Below are positions 11,052 through 24,616 of a DNA stretch of 64,000 bases, piece by piece; within the stretch, counting starts at the first letter, position 1; each line of letters opens with the position of its first letter. A program made the position numbers and the translations under genes. The notes under the pieces were generated by a model. That model had not been told where the DNA came from. It made no database searches and saw only the letters and a list, made by a program, of their open reading frames with translations. This DNA comes from Xiphophorus maculatus (Eukaryota; Chordata; Actinopteri; Cyprinodontiformes; Poeciliidae): positions 1,860,001 through 1,924,000 of the forward strand of contig NC_036464.1 of NCBI RefSeq assembly GCF_002775205.1. Direction: 5' to 3'.

Positions 11052-12739
11052 GAACCACATGGTGTCTGAACAATGACATCTGACTTCTGTATTAAAGGAA
11101 ATGGGCACAGAGATGATGTAATAAGTATATTTTCTTTAGAAACAGGAAGAAAACGTCTTCTAAGATCATAAAAAAATTTTTAAACTCAGTTATCATGAAC
11201 CAACTTGTGTAAAATTTAATTCCGTTAATTTTTCTAGCACCAATTAACAAGAAATATTCTCTCTATGTTCTTTGCAAAAAAAATGCACTGAAGCTTTTAT
11301 CACTAGTTTTACCTGTTTATCTTAAATACAACAAATTAAACCAGCATGTTTTGGACACTGCTGTCATCTCTAACTTTAGAAAAGGAAAGCTGCAGTCATG
11401 AAAACATTTCACATTAACTTATAGAGATGCATGCAACAGGGACAAACATGGACATGCTGGTGCAGGATGCTCTGCATTGCTCTCTTTTGCTCTTGCTTCA
11501 TCACCCATGTTGGTTCTTCCATCTTCCTTTATGTGCTGTTAGCTGGTGGGCTATGACTCAAGATGTGTTCGGCCAACTGTGGGCCACAGAGACACTGGAG
11601 CGGCTCGCTTTATGTTGGTCTCCCTGCAGCTAACACACCAGAAACGATCGCAAAGGTAATTTCATGTAAATTATATTAAAAATAATAATAACCCCATTAA
11701 AACTTTATTTCTTTTCCTCCTGCTATTTAATATTCCACAGGTGAAAAGAGAAAAGGGTTCTGAATACACAGAGACAGGAAGTGAGGTAAGAAGTGTTTCA
11801 CAAAATGACACCTTCAAAATTTCTCATAATTTTAGAGCAAAATCATTCAGATATTTCCAATATGGCTGCTGTCTCAGCTCACTCACTTTGCAGCTTTACT
11901 GCAATGGATCCAACATATTTTTATAGGATGAGCAAAAATATGTCTTAAGATGAAGGTTATGCTCCTTTCAGAGGTTTGTGGAACAGAAATATTACATAAT
12001 TGGTTACACTCTCATATTCCCCATATTCCAGCATAACTTCTCTCTACTGACTTTCTTCAGCTTGAACACATTGTCAGAGATTAACATAGTGCAACATTCT
12101 GTCTGAATTCAACGCTGACTGAAACACAAGTTTAAAAGATTAGAAATAATAAAAATTCAAAGGACAAATGTGGAGCTGGGATGTTGGGTAGGAGTCTATA
12201 TCTATAGGGTTGAAATTGTCACAGTAACCACAAAACTCAGTATATTTAATAACTTTTAAAAGAGTAAAAACTATCAAAGGCAAAACATGAGGATGAGAAA
12301 CCAAGAGAAGCTGTTTCACCTTCAACAGCCAATCTTTCCAACATTTTCAGACAGAAGTAACAGATGAAAAGATTTTAAACAATTCAGATTCTGGGACAGG
12401 TTAAAGGTCAAAATGTGTCCCACATGTAACCTCCACAACCCGACATTAAAACCATTACAGTGCAGCAGATTCACAGCTGTAAGAAATTGAAATGAATTTC
12501 TCAGGTTTGACTTCAAGTAGCAGCAGAAAGTAAAGAATGAATCTGTAAGAAAATATAAATGAAAACCTTCTAATAGCTGTAAAATGAGCTACAATCATCA
12601 AAATATTTCTAAACTAAATAGAAAAATCAAGTTTACTGAACCTCAGCACACTATAATATGCTTCCAGGTTTGTGGTGCATAGAAGCTGAAAGCTGCTTCC
12701 CCATGTTTGGTTCTGGTTCTGATGAAGCACAGCAGAATC

Positions 12740-13020
12740 AGAACCTGAGGGGTCTGGAAGGTTGATACAACAACAGCAGATCTTTAATGTATTGTGGTTC
12801 TAAGCTGTTCAGTGATTTATAAACTAGCATCAGTATTTTAAAGTCTATTCTCTGAGCTACAGGAACCAGTGGAGGGACTGTAGAACTGGTGTGTTGTGCT
12901 CTAACTTCCTGGTTCTAGTCAGAACTCCAGCAGCAGCAGCGTTCTGGATCAGCTGCAGCTGGAGGATTGATTTGTTAGGCCGACCTGTGAAGACGCTGTT
13001 GCAGTAATCAAAGGTAAACA
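12740..13020. repeat. Interspersed repeat, probably LINE-derived
   Basis: The segment has phrases that recur widely in fish genomes, such as 'ATTTTAAAGTCTATTCT', 'GGAACCAGTGGAGGGAC' and 'GTTCTGGATCAGCTGCAGCTGGAG' style text. A diverged relative lies at about 57560-57760. It is absent from the left copy of the duplication. I cannot assign the family with confidence. Confidence 0.45.
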
Positions 13021-14117
13021 CATGGTTGGGTTTCTCTAGGTCTTGCTGAGACTTTAGTCATTAAATGTATTTTCCTATCAACAAAGTGAACATTTTCTAG
13101 CTCATAATTCTTTTCTTCATGAATTTCAATAATAAAAAAATCTGGCAGACTAAAATAAGCTTCATGAAGTTCATGGTTGTGTATGATTTTCAGATGGTGA
13201 AAAGTCCAAAAGTTAAACTAAAACGGCTTGGATAGGAAATGTTGCTGTCGCCACAAACAACAGAGTATTTTAAAATGTCAGCCATTTCCTGTTTCTGCAC
13301 AGTTCTGAGAAACTAAACAGAAGTTTTTGTTGACCACAAGTAGAGATGGTTTTATCAGTTGTAAAAGATTGCTTAACCTAATAACACTGTAGATAATAAA
13401 AACTAATAGAATATGTTAACATTAATATTTAAAAAAACATAAAATAGAACTGTTGGCAGAATTCAAATGCAACAACTTTAAGTCATCCACCTACTGGGAG
13501 GATTTGGAGTCATTATGTTTTATTTCCCTTTTTCTATTAATTTAAAGAACTCTCTGTTCTGATTGAAGATTTTTCTACAAATTGATCAGATCAATAAAAT
13601 CAAATCAATTTTCAAGTGGATATACTGTATGTGGTTCAGAATTAATTAAATTACTGAAAAGTGTTTATTTAATCCACAGCTAAAAATAGTCACACAGTTT
13701 CCAGCATTTTCTGATGACAAAACGTTTTAAAATAAAAACTGTTTTTGCAACACCTTCTGTTGTACCTGATTAAATTTAATGTGTGAAATAAACAAAGATA
13801 AACAGTCTGTGAAAGTTTATTTTAAATATGTCTGAGATACAGAAGTTGATATAAACAGAATTCAATTTTCAACTCTTTTAATCTTACACAGATTTTTTGA
13901 AAAACTGCATAAAAGTGGCAACAGTAAGAACATTTAGGTACTCAATCCCTGAAATACAGGGATAATTTCTTCAATTGTTGTGTTTTAATTTTCAAAGGAC
14001 AATAAAAGAATCATGAAGAATTCAATATCATTCAAATGAAATCAATCTCTTTTGCAAGAAATCCAGAACAATAGTCAGAGAAAGTAAGATGTAAAGATAT
14101 TTATCCATCTATGGCAC

Positions 14118-16257
14118 CTAAACAGCTGTAGTGTGCAGAGCAGACATGTTATCATCATCAATGCTGCTGATCTTCTGATTCTCAGACATTTTACAGGAAC
14201 ACAGTGAAGCTAAAATCTTATCAACTTCACTTTTCCTCAGAAAAATATACAAAGCTGAGTCTGCAAGAGGATTTAGACATTGACAAACTGCAGCCACAGC
14301 TTCAAAAATTACATTTTTCTTAACTTCCTCCAAAACTAAACATAATACAACTGGCAGAAAAAGTAGAATATATGTAAGCAACACCACAACCAGGACTGAA
14401 AAGATTCGATGTTTCTCATCAGCAGCGACACTGCGAGTTTCAGACAGAGCTTTAATGGTCCCAACCAGGCAGAAGATGAACAAGGGAAGAGGGAGGAGGA
14501 GAAACACACCCAATATGGTTCCACTGGTCTTTAGTTCCAGGGGAAGATAAACGCTCAAGATAAAAATAACAGAGAGGATCCAGACTGCAACGCAGACCAA
14601 CACAGATGTCTTGATGTTTTTTCTCAATCTGTACCACAGCGGCTTGGCAACCAGCAGATACCTGGAAAAAAAGACAAATGTTGTTGGGCATTGATGTAAT
14701 GGTGTCAGACAGAAACACAGATATAAAGAAATGAAGATAGTTACCTTTCCAGGGAAACACACATCATGAATCCAACACTGGTTATCAAGCCAAACCGGAA
14801 AGCAAAGAGAAAGGAGACATTAGGACCTTCATGTAACATCAGAGGAATTCTGCTGCAGAGCTGGATGAGATCCGAGATCAGAAGGTTGAGGATGTAAACT
14901 GGAGCAACATGATCTTTCTTCACCTGCAGGGGGACAAAAAGAAAAGGAAATAAAGACAGAACCAAAATTGATGTAGTTAGTAGATTTTAGTTCCACAGAC
15001 ATTCTTCTGTCCTGCTGTTTTCCTGGCATGTGTTTTTATTTGCTAGATGACAGAGAATGTCCGCTCAGCAGCAGAGGAGGATGGAGGAATATTCAAGGCC
15101 AGAGCTGGAGATCAACTCTGGCTTCCCCAAATGTTCTCTAAAGCACCAAGCCTAAAAGAGTCCTGCTGTGGCTGGATGTCGCCCCGAGACTTCAGTCATC
15201 AACTCAAACTGACAGAAGCTCTGTTACTCTAACACAGAGCAGGCCTTCCCAGCAATGTAATTTACAGCGTTACTCACATCAGTATTCATTTCTCATGTTT
15301 ATCAGAATCATTAAACATAAATTAGAGTCTGTTTTTCTAAACAATAGTAACATTTTAAAGGTGAAGTTGAGTAAATATGTCACCTTGTTTAAGAATTTAA
15401 TCATTAATACTAAACAATCAACAGGATGATATTTCTGAGTTCATATCTGAGCCCTAAAAGGAGACCCAGCTTTTCCACAACAACTGCATCTCAATGACGG
15501 TTTTCAGGCTCAGCTTTACTGAATAAATTATTGGATTACAACAGATCGCTATGAATAATTACAGAACAGAAAAAGTATGAAATGTTATTTATGCTGACGT
15601 GTGTGTTACCTTTACAACATGGACAACTTTGTCAAGGTAATATACAAATTATGAAAAAAAAATCCCTATGATCTCTTGTGGGTCAAATCAAATGAGACAG
15701 GTAGAAAAAAACAGGATTAAATGAAATGATACAGCTGAATCAAAATTCATGGCTACAGTCCCAGCAATCATTGTAATGCTAAAGAAGTCATGTGATCAGC
15801 AGCCAATACAGTCAGGAGAAACATGGCTCAGCGGTCAGCTGTTCACTGACGCCACGGCAAAAACTGGTCAAAACATGGGAATGAAAATTGTCTCAGTTCA
15901 TAGCAAATACTCACTTTGAGTAGTTTACAATTCACATTTTTATTAGGAGTGGTCCTGCCTTTTGCAAAGTAATGAATAGATTAGTAATAATATCTTGACT
16001 TTTTTCATAAAAGAACATTTGGCTTCACAGTGTAGTAACTGTGTACTCACCATTGATAAAACAGCAAACATCGTCACTAGAGTCAATGGAAGCCCAACAC
16101 AAATAGTGATCCAATCCGCCACATCCACATATTGATAAACAAGCTTTGTGAATTCATCATCATAACCGTTATTATTGTTAAATGCTTCACTGTGGTTGGA
16201 GATGCTCTGATTGGCGCTTTGGTTCCCTGAGGTGTTGATGACGACGATATTCTCCAT
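14118..16257 (-). CDS. 7TM receptor 'gene C' (309 aa, three coding exons)
   Basis: The exons are 16051-16257, 14745-14923 and 14118-14661; introns are 1127 and 83 nt, with GT-AG ends in phase 0 and phase 2. The N-terminus starts [18 protein letters not shown] and carries four N-glycosylation sequons (NTS, NQS, NQS, NHS). TM1 ends AMFAVLSM-like ('TMFAVLSM'). TM2 has '[10 protein letters not shown]', and TM3 ends 'CVSLER'. Exon 3 carries '[11 protein letters not shown]', Trp in TM4, 'LPLPLFIF' in TM5, 'AADEKHRI' in ICL3, 'FLP' in TM6, '[12 protein letters not shown]' in TM7 and CSC in the tail. It is the complete counterpart of gene A. A noncoding 5' exon ending at 16666 (donor GTAAAT), with an acceptor CTCATGCAG before the ATG, completes the gene. 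Function is probably receptor signalling at the cell surface; the ligand is unknown. Confidence 0.88.
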
Positions 16258-18377
16258 TCTTCAGTGTCAAACCTGCATGAGCAAAATAATGAATAATGGA
16301 GACTTTATTTTCCTTCAGCATCACTTTAACAACACTTACGATCTATGCTAAGTCTAAGAGAAAAATCAATACCTATAGAGATTGTTTTGTAAAGAATGTT
16401 GAGAATATGCATTTTTTGTGTTTTTACTGAAACGCAAATAGGTTTACTTAGTTGCCTGATTATCTGTTATAGATTGTTTTTTCTGCAATTCTCTATGGAA
16501 AATTATCCATATTTGAAGCATGTGGATAGTTTCTACCTGGAACTCTTGGCACATATTTTATCTGTTTTCTCATTAAATTGAACATATGGAATGTATTTTT
16601 CCTCAGCAGCATTAGATTGAATGTGTTTTCCTAATTTCTGTGCATGACATAAAAAATATATTTACCTTTTCAAAGTTTATAGGTCCTGAAATGATTCGTT
16701 CTCAAACATTTATCCTTCTCATCAGGTCTGCAGCCGGTGCACACTGTGTTTGCATGCTACACCACATACAGGCTGACCAACGACATCTGACGCTGCATTA
16801 AAGAGATGGTTTGACAAGTTGATTATCTTTACCAGCAGGAAGGAAGCATCCTTTAAGATCATAACAAAATGTATCAGTTTTCAAAAACACAACTTTTAAC
16901 TAAATTCAGTTCAGCCATATGCTGCCAACAAATATCCTCTCAGTGATCTTTCAATGTACATTTCATCTATATACACATTTTACCTCTTTCTGTTAAATCC
17001 AACAGTTTAAGTCATGCATGTTACGGGACACTCAGCGCCTCTCTGCATCTCTGACTTCTATAAATGTTAAAGAAGCAAAGCTGCAGTCATGGAAACATTT
17101 CACATTAACAGATACAGATGCATGCAACAGGAACCAGTATGGGCATGCTGGATGCAGGATGTACTGCATTGGTCTCTTCTGCTAATATTTCTTCATTCAT
17201 GTTGGTTCTTTGTGTGGGCTGTGACAATCAAATAAGATGTGGACCAACTGTGGGTAACAGAGACTGATGGGTCCCTTCTTGTTGGCATCTCTACAGCTAA
17301 CAGAAAGGATTTCACTGTTTTAACAAACTGAGCTTCATTCATTTCATGTAAAACTCATTGACAATAACTCTTAAAATTTAAACTTACTTTTCTCTTCCTC
17401 CCTCTTAGTTTATTGCACAAGTGAAAAGATATGTGGTCAGATGAAGTGGGTTCTGTCAAACAGAGAGGAAGTGAAGGGAGAAGAGCTTCACAAAAATACA
17501 CGTCCACAATTTTGTTTCATAACAGAGCAGCTTCTTTGAAACAATACCCATAATTCACCTGTCTCATTTTACCTACGTTGAGGCTTTACATCTTTGCATC
17601 CAATACATTTTTTATATGACAAGTAATATCACTTCTTAAATATGTTTAAGCTCAGTTTATGTTTGTTAATGAGGTTATGCCTCTTTCCCTCTTTCAGATG
17701 TTTAAAGTTCAACAATCTCACATCTCAGATGACACTGGGCTAATATTTACCTACATGTAATTTTCTGGTTAACAAAAGCAAAGCAAGGCTTTTCTTTTTT
17801 CTGTGACAAAAACTGAATGTCACAATAAACCTAATTTGTAAGACACAATAAATAATGACATCTTGATAAAACAAGGCAACAATTTAATTCAAGATCAGTT
17901 AGGCAGCATTTTAAAATGAAAGTGAAGCTCAAGCTATCCAAAGAAGCAAAACCAAGAGTTGAACACTGATAGCAATGCATATTGTCTGCCTTGCATTAAA
18001 AAGGTTTCAACAGTTTTACAACATTAAACACATAAACTAATTTGTAAATCATTCAATCTAACCAACAGACCAATAATCTAATAAGTGGATAATTTACCTT
18101 TTGCTTTGCTAAATTTGTTCAGCCAGAGAAATACCTCCCAGAGTGCTGACATCTGTCTAACTGGCCAGCTGAAAAGGAAACTGCTGTTTTGCAAGCTTCA
18201 ATTTAAGCTTTTTTTTCTGTAGCACTTAGGAGAGTTGGTCACACAAAAGTCATTAAATTAAAGCTTTGAAAGGGATGTTAGCAGTTAATGCATTGGCTTT
18301 AATGTTTCCTGCAAGAAAAAACTCAGTATTGAGGAAATGTTATGAATAAATGATGTTTCCTGTAAGTGTGTTGTCAA
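16258..18377. other. Upstream region of gene C and intergenic DNA
   Basis: A noncoding 5' exon of gene C ends at 16666. From about 16741 to 17480 the sequence resembles 4250-4980 and the upstream region of gene B. From about 17500 to 18377 I recognise nothing. Confidence 0.4.
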
Positions 18378-19727
<1,350 letters not shown>

Positions 19728-19735
19728 GTTGTCAA

Positions 19736-20231
19736 GTCTAGTCAAGTCAAAGTTAATTTCTGTAGCACATTTACAGCAGCTGGCGTTGTGAAAAGTATTT
19801 AGTGTTCATCCTGTCTTTATTCAACCTTAAGAAATACAGAGATTATTAGCTATGTATAAAAATATATAATCCTTAATAACGCAGTGTTAAATACAAACTC
19901 ATTTTGGAACAGATACAGTTAATAAAAATATCAGTCACTGGGCTCCACTCAGCAGATCTTAAGGATGACACAGAGTTAAATAAAGAATAAAGTGCTAGAT
20001 CTGCTTTTATCTATGTCTCACTCTGCACACATGCTAAGGGGTGTCGGCCTGCTGTTATCAGTTTACTCATGACTATGTGTGACTGGAGTTGGTGCTGGTT
20101 AGGATTGTGTAAGTGTGCAGCAGTATGTGTGGAAGCAGATGAAATTGATAGAGACAATCTCCCTGGTGAGGTGGCCAAAAACCACCCAACCCTCACCACT
20201 CAGTGTGGTGCACATGGATCCTAAACTAAAA
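19736..20231. other. Intergenic, no clear feature
   Basis: The stretch begins with GTCAAGTCTAGTCAAGTCAAAG, which resembles the simple ends of fish repeats. Otherwise I recognise nothing. Confidence 0.3.
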
Positions 20232-20943
20232 TATGGCGGGCACTTCTTTCTGACCGTTGCCTAGTTCTGCCCCTCCAGCAGAACGCCATGTCTCCAGTAA
20301 CGGTCCACGTCCCTCAGTCTGAAACTCCATCTGTGTTTTACATATGTAACCAGGTGAAAGAATGGGTGCATGTCAGAACTGTATTTTGTAAACCCTGTTT
20401 TGCTTTGTTTCGCCAACTGGTTGCAATTCTTGTTTTTGCCAGCATGTGGTGCTGCTTTACAGAGAGGTCAAAATATTTCAGGAAGTAGAAAAAAACCTCT
20501 TGTGTATGTATTGTGGCATTCTTAGAAAAGCGGAAGAGAAGGACATTTTGTGTGCCGAGACCTGGTGAAAAAGATGACTACATGGCCACCTAAACCGAGA
20601 ATCCAAGTGTTCGGTAATTAATGTCGAAGCTGAATTATCTTCCATGAACAAAGTTAAGGAGAGGATGTTAATGTTATGTTTTTCTTTGTTTGTCCTCTAG
20701 AAGTGCCACTGCCATTTATTACACCCTTTGTAAGAGTTTAGTTTTGTATGTGAAGCTACGTTGCTACATGTAAGCCCGCCATTTCCACCGAAGCTGAGGC
20801 TTTATGTCGACAGAATACGGGTCATTTACATTTTGTTTCTTTGCAACTCAGAAAGAGAGAAAAAGTGTTTTTTTTTTATTTAAAAACAATAAAGGACCCA
20901 TTTTATTTGAAGCTCCGTGTGCTGCATTACTCCCGGCTTCACA
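20232..20943 (+). mobile_element. Candidate solo LTR-like insertion (fossil)
   Basis: A roughly 710-bp segment ends CGGCTTCACA after an AATAAA signal (20889-20894). It is flanked by TAAAA on both sides (20227-20231 and 20944-20948). The polyadenylation signal near the 3' end and the possible 5-bp target duplication suggest a solo LTR. The left terminus is not a clean TG, so this is tentative. Confidence 0.3.
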
Positions 20944-21489
20944 TAAAACATGCCAAAGCTAATGAGGCACTAAGTTTGAAGTGATTAAACATAGTAAAAA
21001 TATGGCTAATAAGAATAGAAACTATAAAAGCATGTCTAATCTCCATGGCAACCAGTCAGCTGTGCAAGAGACCTGGTTTACTGAGCACCACCTTTAAGAC
21101 ACAGCGCCTCACAGATCATCCCTTCCCCATACTCCCACATTCAGCCCCTTCAGACTAGACCATACTTTGGTCTGAAGTGTTCAGACTTTGTTTTGAAGAT
21201 GCTGCTGAAGCTGGTGGGACAGAGAGTCATTATCCACAATGAAGTCTAAGAAAACATGTCTAAGTCAGAAAACATGATCCCTGCAGACCCCACATGTGTC
21301 AGGGTTGCTCAACGGCCCTCCTACGTCCGTTGCCTGCACCACCTTTTCTTTGAAAAGTTGAAGTTGTTCAACAATCTGTTTCCAAATAAGGCATTGATCA
21401 TCCCTACTCTCCTGTTAGTTCCCTTAACCTTACCTACCATCTACCTCCAACACATCAATGATCTTTAATTGCAGTTACATCTTCTACAC

Positions 21490-21702
21490 CAGCGTTTCCC
21501 AATTCCAGTCCTCAGGCCCCCCTGCTCTGCATGTTTTAGATGTGCCTCTATTCCAGAGCAGCTGATTCAAATGATTTCATGACCATCAAGTGCTGCAGAA
21601 ACCTGTTGATCACCCATATATTCAATCCAGGTGTGTAGCAGAAGGGAAACACCTAAAACATGCAGGGCAGGGAGGCCTGAGGACCGGAATTGGGAAATGC
21701 TG
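21490..21702. mobile_element. hAT-type MITE nested in the LTR fragment
   Basis: This is a 213-bp element with long terminal inverted repeats: the left starts CAGCGTTTCCCAATTCCAGT and the right ends ACCGGAATTGGGAAATGCTG. It is flanked by a perfect 8-bp duplication TTCTACAC (21482-21489 and 21703-21710). There is no coding capacity. Removing it restores the continuity of the LTR sequence, which confirms its borders. Confidence 0.92.
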
Positions 21703-21785
21703 TTCTACACCATTTCAAGTTCAATGTCAAAATCACATTTATAACTTCTTTAGCTTCTCTGATTTAGTTTTCATTTATAATTTAC

Positions 21786-22395
21786 TGTTACAACCCCCCA
21801 CAAAACCAATAAGGATAAAGTCTGGCACTGGGTGTAACTCAAAAAGAAGGCAACCTAAACAGTTGGTGTCATTACCAAAGATATAGTTTAATTTACAGTT
21901 CAAGTAAAATGTCACTCACAGTAAACAAACACAGGGAAGCTTTGAACCTCAGGGTCTCCAAGGCCAAAACAACAAACATAACATCCCACTCTTAATTGTA
22001 AAATAGAAACACTTTCTAGATGAGAACTGAAAAAGAAAGCACAATACCTGAACTCCCTGACTAACCAAAAAACCGGAGAAAACAGTTAAAGAAAATGGCA
22101 GAGAACCCCTACCAGCTTCAACTGTGAATCGAAACAAAACTTTAGTTATACACTTGCTGCTTCACAAGAAGGCTCACAGCAAAACCATCCAAAGTCTCCA
22201 CAAACAATCAGCTCACTGACAAGATCACATCAGATCAAGGCCCAAGGAAAAAGGGATCTGACGTCTCCGGTTGAAGCTCTTTATAGGGTGGCTGACGAGC
22301 TCCAACACATTGCACCTGTGGCAGCCAGGTAAAGCTGAAACACAAAGGAAGAGCTCTCTCATGAAGAGAGCCCCTAGTGGTCAGTGACCGTAACA
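21786..22395 (-). mobile_element. Solo LTR, Ty3/gypsy-like, nested in the LTR fragment (fossil)
   Basis: This is a 610-bp segment with TG...CA ends. On the minus strand it starts TGTTACGGTCACTGACCAC and ends GGGGGTTGTAACA. It contains a CTATAAAG TATA-like box in the minus orientation. The flanks are TTTAC (21781-21785) and ATTAC (22396-22400), a 5-bp duplication with one mismatch. It lies inside the LTR fragment, whose sequence continues on either side. No internal region remains. Confidence 0.75.
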
Positions 22396-23155
22396 ATTAC
22401 CATAACTTATTAGTTACTCTTATTATAATCTTAATGTGAGTTATTACAGATGTTTTCTGAAAGGAAACCAAGAATAATCCATGATTCTAATTATTTGATA
22501 CCAAAGTTACAGTTACTTGTTTTACTTGTATTTCCACAAATGTAAGTGTAAGTATTATTAAAAGCAAACCGATATTAATATAAGTATTTTACTTTTAATC
22601 TTATCCAATTACTCAAAATGTTTAGACTTCATTCTTTAAAACTTTCTTGCATTGAAATAAGGAATAATCTAATCTATTTTTATAAATCTGCAGGTTGGAA
22701 ACTTACTTCCTCTTCTTCCAGGAAACCTGCTTTTCCTGTTTCATGACTCTCTCTGTCTGACTATGATTTATTATGATTGATAGAAAAAAGAAATAGAATT
22801 AATGCAAAGTTTACAGGAGACAAAAACAACACACAGCCAGATTGATTTTATTGAAGTTTAAGTCTACTGTTGGGCCTTGATGTCACTTGTGTGATTAATT
22901 TTAAAGGTAACTTTATTTATTATTACTGTTAAACTAAAATCTCCAGCATGGGGAAGTGAGATGATCTCAGGTTTTCTTCACACCCCCTCCTCAAGGTCAG
23001 ACCTTTCACATGCTGGGACTCCATCTCCCTCCTGCAGGTCTGTGTCTCATCCCCTGGAAAGAGAAGAAGTTCATCTGGGATGTGAAGATGCAGATTCTTC
23101 ATCCTCAGTTGGGCTCAGTATAATCATCAAAACTCTACTTCTCTTTAAACTGCAC

Positions 23156-24616
23156 ACAAACTGTTTGGACTTTTACCCTCAGGTCAGAGTTTTATACTTG
23201 TCTTTTACTACTTTTTTGTTTCAAGAAATGGTAAAAAAAAAAAATAATAATAGAACACTTACAAGATTGGTACCAAAGGTTTTTTATTTATTTATTTTCC
23301 ATATTCATTTACATAATTCACATTATTGTGTTTATCAGTGATTTAAATCAAGTATAATGCAAATAGTAATGATATTCAAGGTTTAATACATGCAAAGCCA
23401 AAATTCAACAAGACAAAGAATTTGTTGGGTAGAAGAAAGAAAGAACAAATGTTTCTTCAATGCTTGTTTCATCAGAAAACAATATTATGTTCATTTGGAA
23501 GAGGCTGATGCTGTTAATGTCTGAGAAAAAATCATATATCTATGTGAATATATCTCATTGTTATCCTTGAGTGTTTCGGTTTTGGTCTTAATTTGGATTC
23601 ATGTTTTAAATATTTCATTGTTATTTAAGTATGTTTAAAATGTTACGCCTGTATAAACACCCTCTATTTATTATTATTAGTAAGGTGTTTCCATACGAGT
23701 TAATAGTTTATGTTCATCTCTTGTGTTCTGTTCTCAGTTTATTTTAGTTTTTCCTCTCAGATCAGTATTAATATTTTTCTCCTTGGTCTGGAGTTTCTTT
23801 TATGTCAATCTGAATTCTCTATATTTATTAAATATTCCCATCTTTTCTCATTTTCCCTCCACAGCTGTTCCAAATCCTCTTGATTAGCCGACCTGCATCA
23901 GATGTCACTCCTGAATCTTTCCTTTATATAAAACCTCACAGGATGTAGCTGCTCATTACTGGTTACTTGTGTTACTGTTCCAGTAATCCCCATTTAAGTT
24001 TCCTTGTTGCTCACTAATAACATTTTTTATTTATTTATTTATTTATTTTTTATTTTCTGTGTGAAATACAGTTTCACAAACGTTAAAATCAACCAGTTAT
24101 GCAGTCATTCATACTGTGTTGCATGTTGAGGTTAAAAAACTGTTTAAATTGTATGAAATCTGTAGGTTATTTTGCTTTTTTTTTTTTTTACAATTTCATA
24201 TTTATGCATGTTTTTATGTTCTCAGAGCTGTTGTGTGTATAATTGTACCAGTTACTTCCATCACAGTGAAAACTCTACAGGAGAAACACAAAAATATATT
24301 TTCTAAAAAATAAAAGGCTTAGATAAATGATTTCTAAATAGAGACCCAGTGTCACGGTCAAGTTAAAAAATATGTTAATAGTTTTTTAACATTTGTAGTT
24401 TTCCTAAAAAACAGTTGTTTTTTATAAAAGTAAAAGCATTTTAGGCAAATTTTAGACATGTTTTGACTAATAAAGTATTTACATCTTTCTAAAGATTAAT
24501 AGTTGATTTGGTCATAAAAACAGTTTTTATATGCAGGCTGCTTTTTTAAAATATTAGATGCATTATTGCTTATGTACATAATTTGATGTGTTTGTCTTTA
24601 GTCTTAATTTTACCTT
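23156..24616. other. AT-rich intergenic region
   Basis: I see no gene. There are short (TTTA)n runs at about 23284-23300 and 24027-24053. Open frames here are short and unlike any family I know. Confidence 0.4.

Larger units (their letters stand above)
10565..14117. other. Intergenic between genes B and C
   Basis: This is duplicated noncoding sequence shared with 198-2776. It also contains an interspersed repeat at about 12740-13020. I see no coding exon. Confidence 0.5.
10357..17480. repeat. Segmental duplication, right copy
   Basis: This copy contains exon 1 of gene B and the whole of gene C. Relative to the left copy it keeps extra segments: about 11613-11940, about 12733-13214, part of the 3' flank of gene C at about 13660-14060, and about 15591-16740 (exon 1 of gene C). 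Matching noncoding stretches of 150 nt and more are identical or differ by single bases, which points to a recent duplication or gene conversion. Confidence 0.85.
21285..23155 (-). mobile_element. Fragment of a retroviral LTR element, same family as the provirus at 43-50 kb (fossil)
   Basis: Read on the minus strand, about 22970-23155 matches the last part of the internal region of the provirus at about 47870-48039. From about 22983 downward it matches the first part of the LTR (43148 onward), continuing to about 21285. It is a piece of internal region plus the 5' portion of a 3' LTR. It is broken, clearly older than the provirus at 43-50 kb by its divergence, and is interrupted by two later insertions (21490-21702 and 21786-22395). 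Confidence 0.75.
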
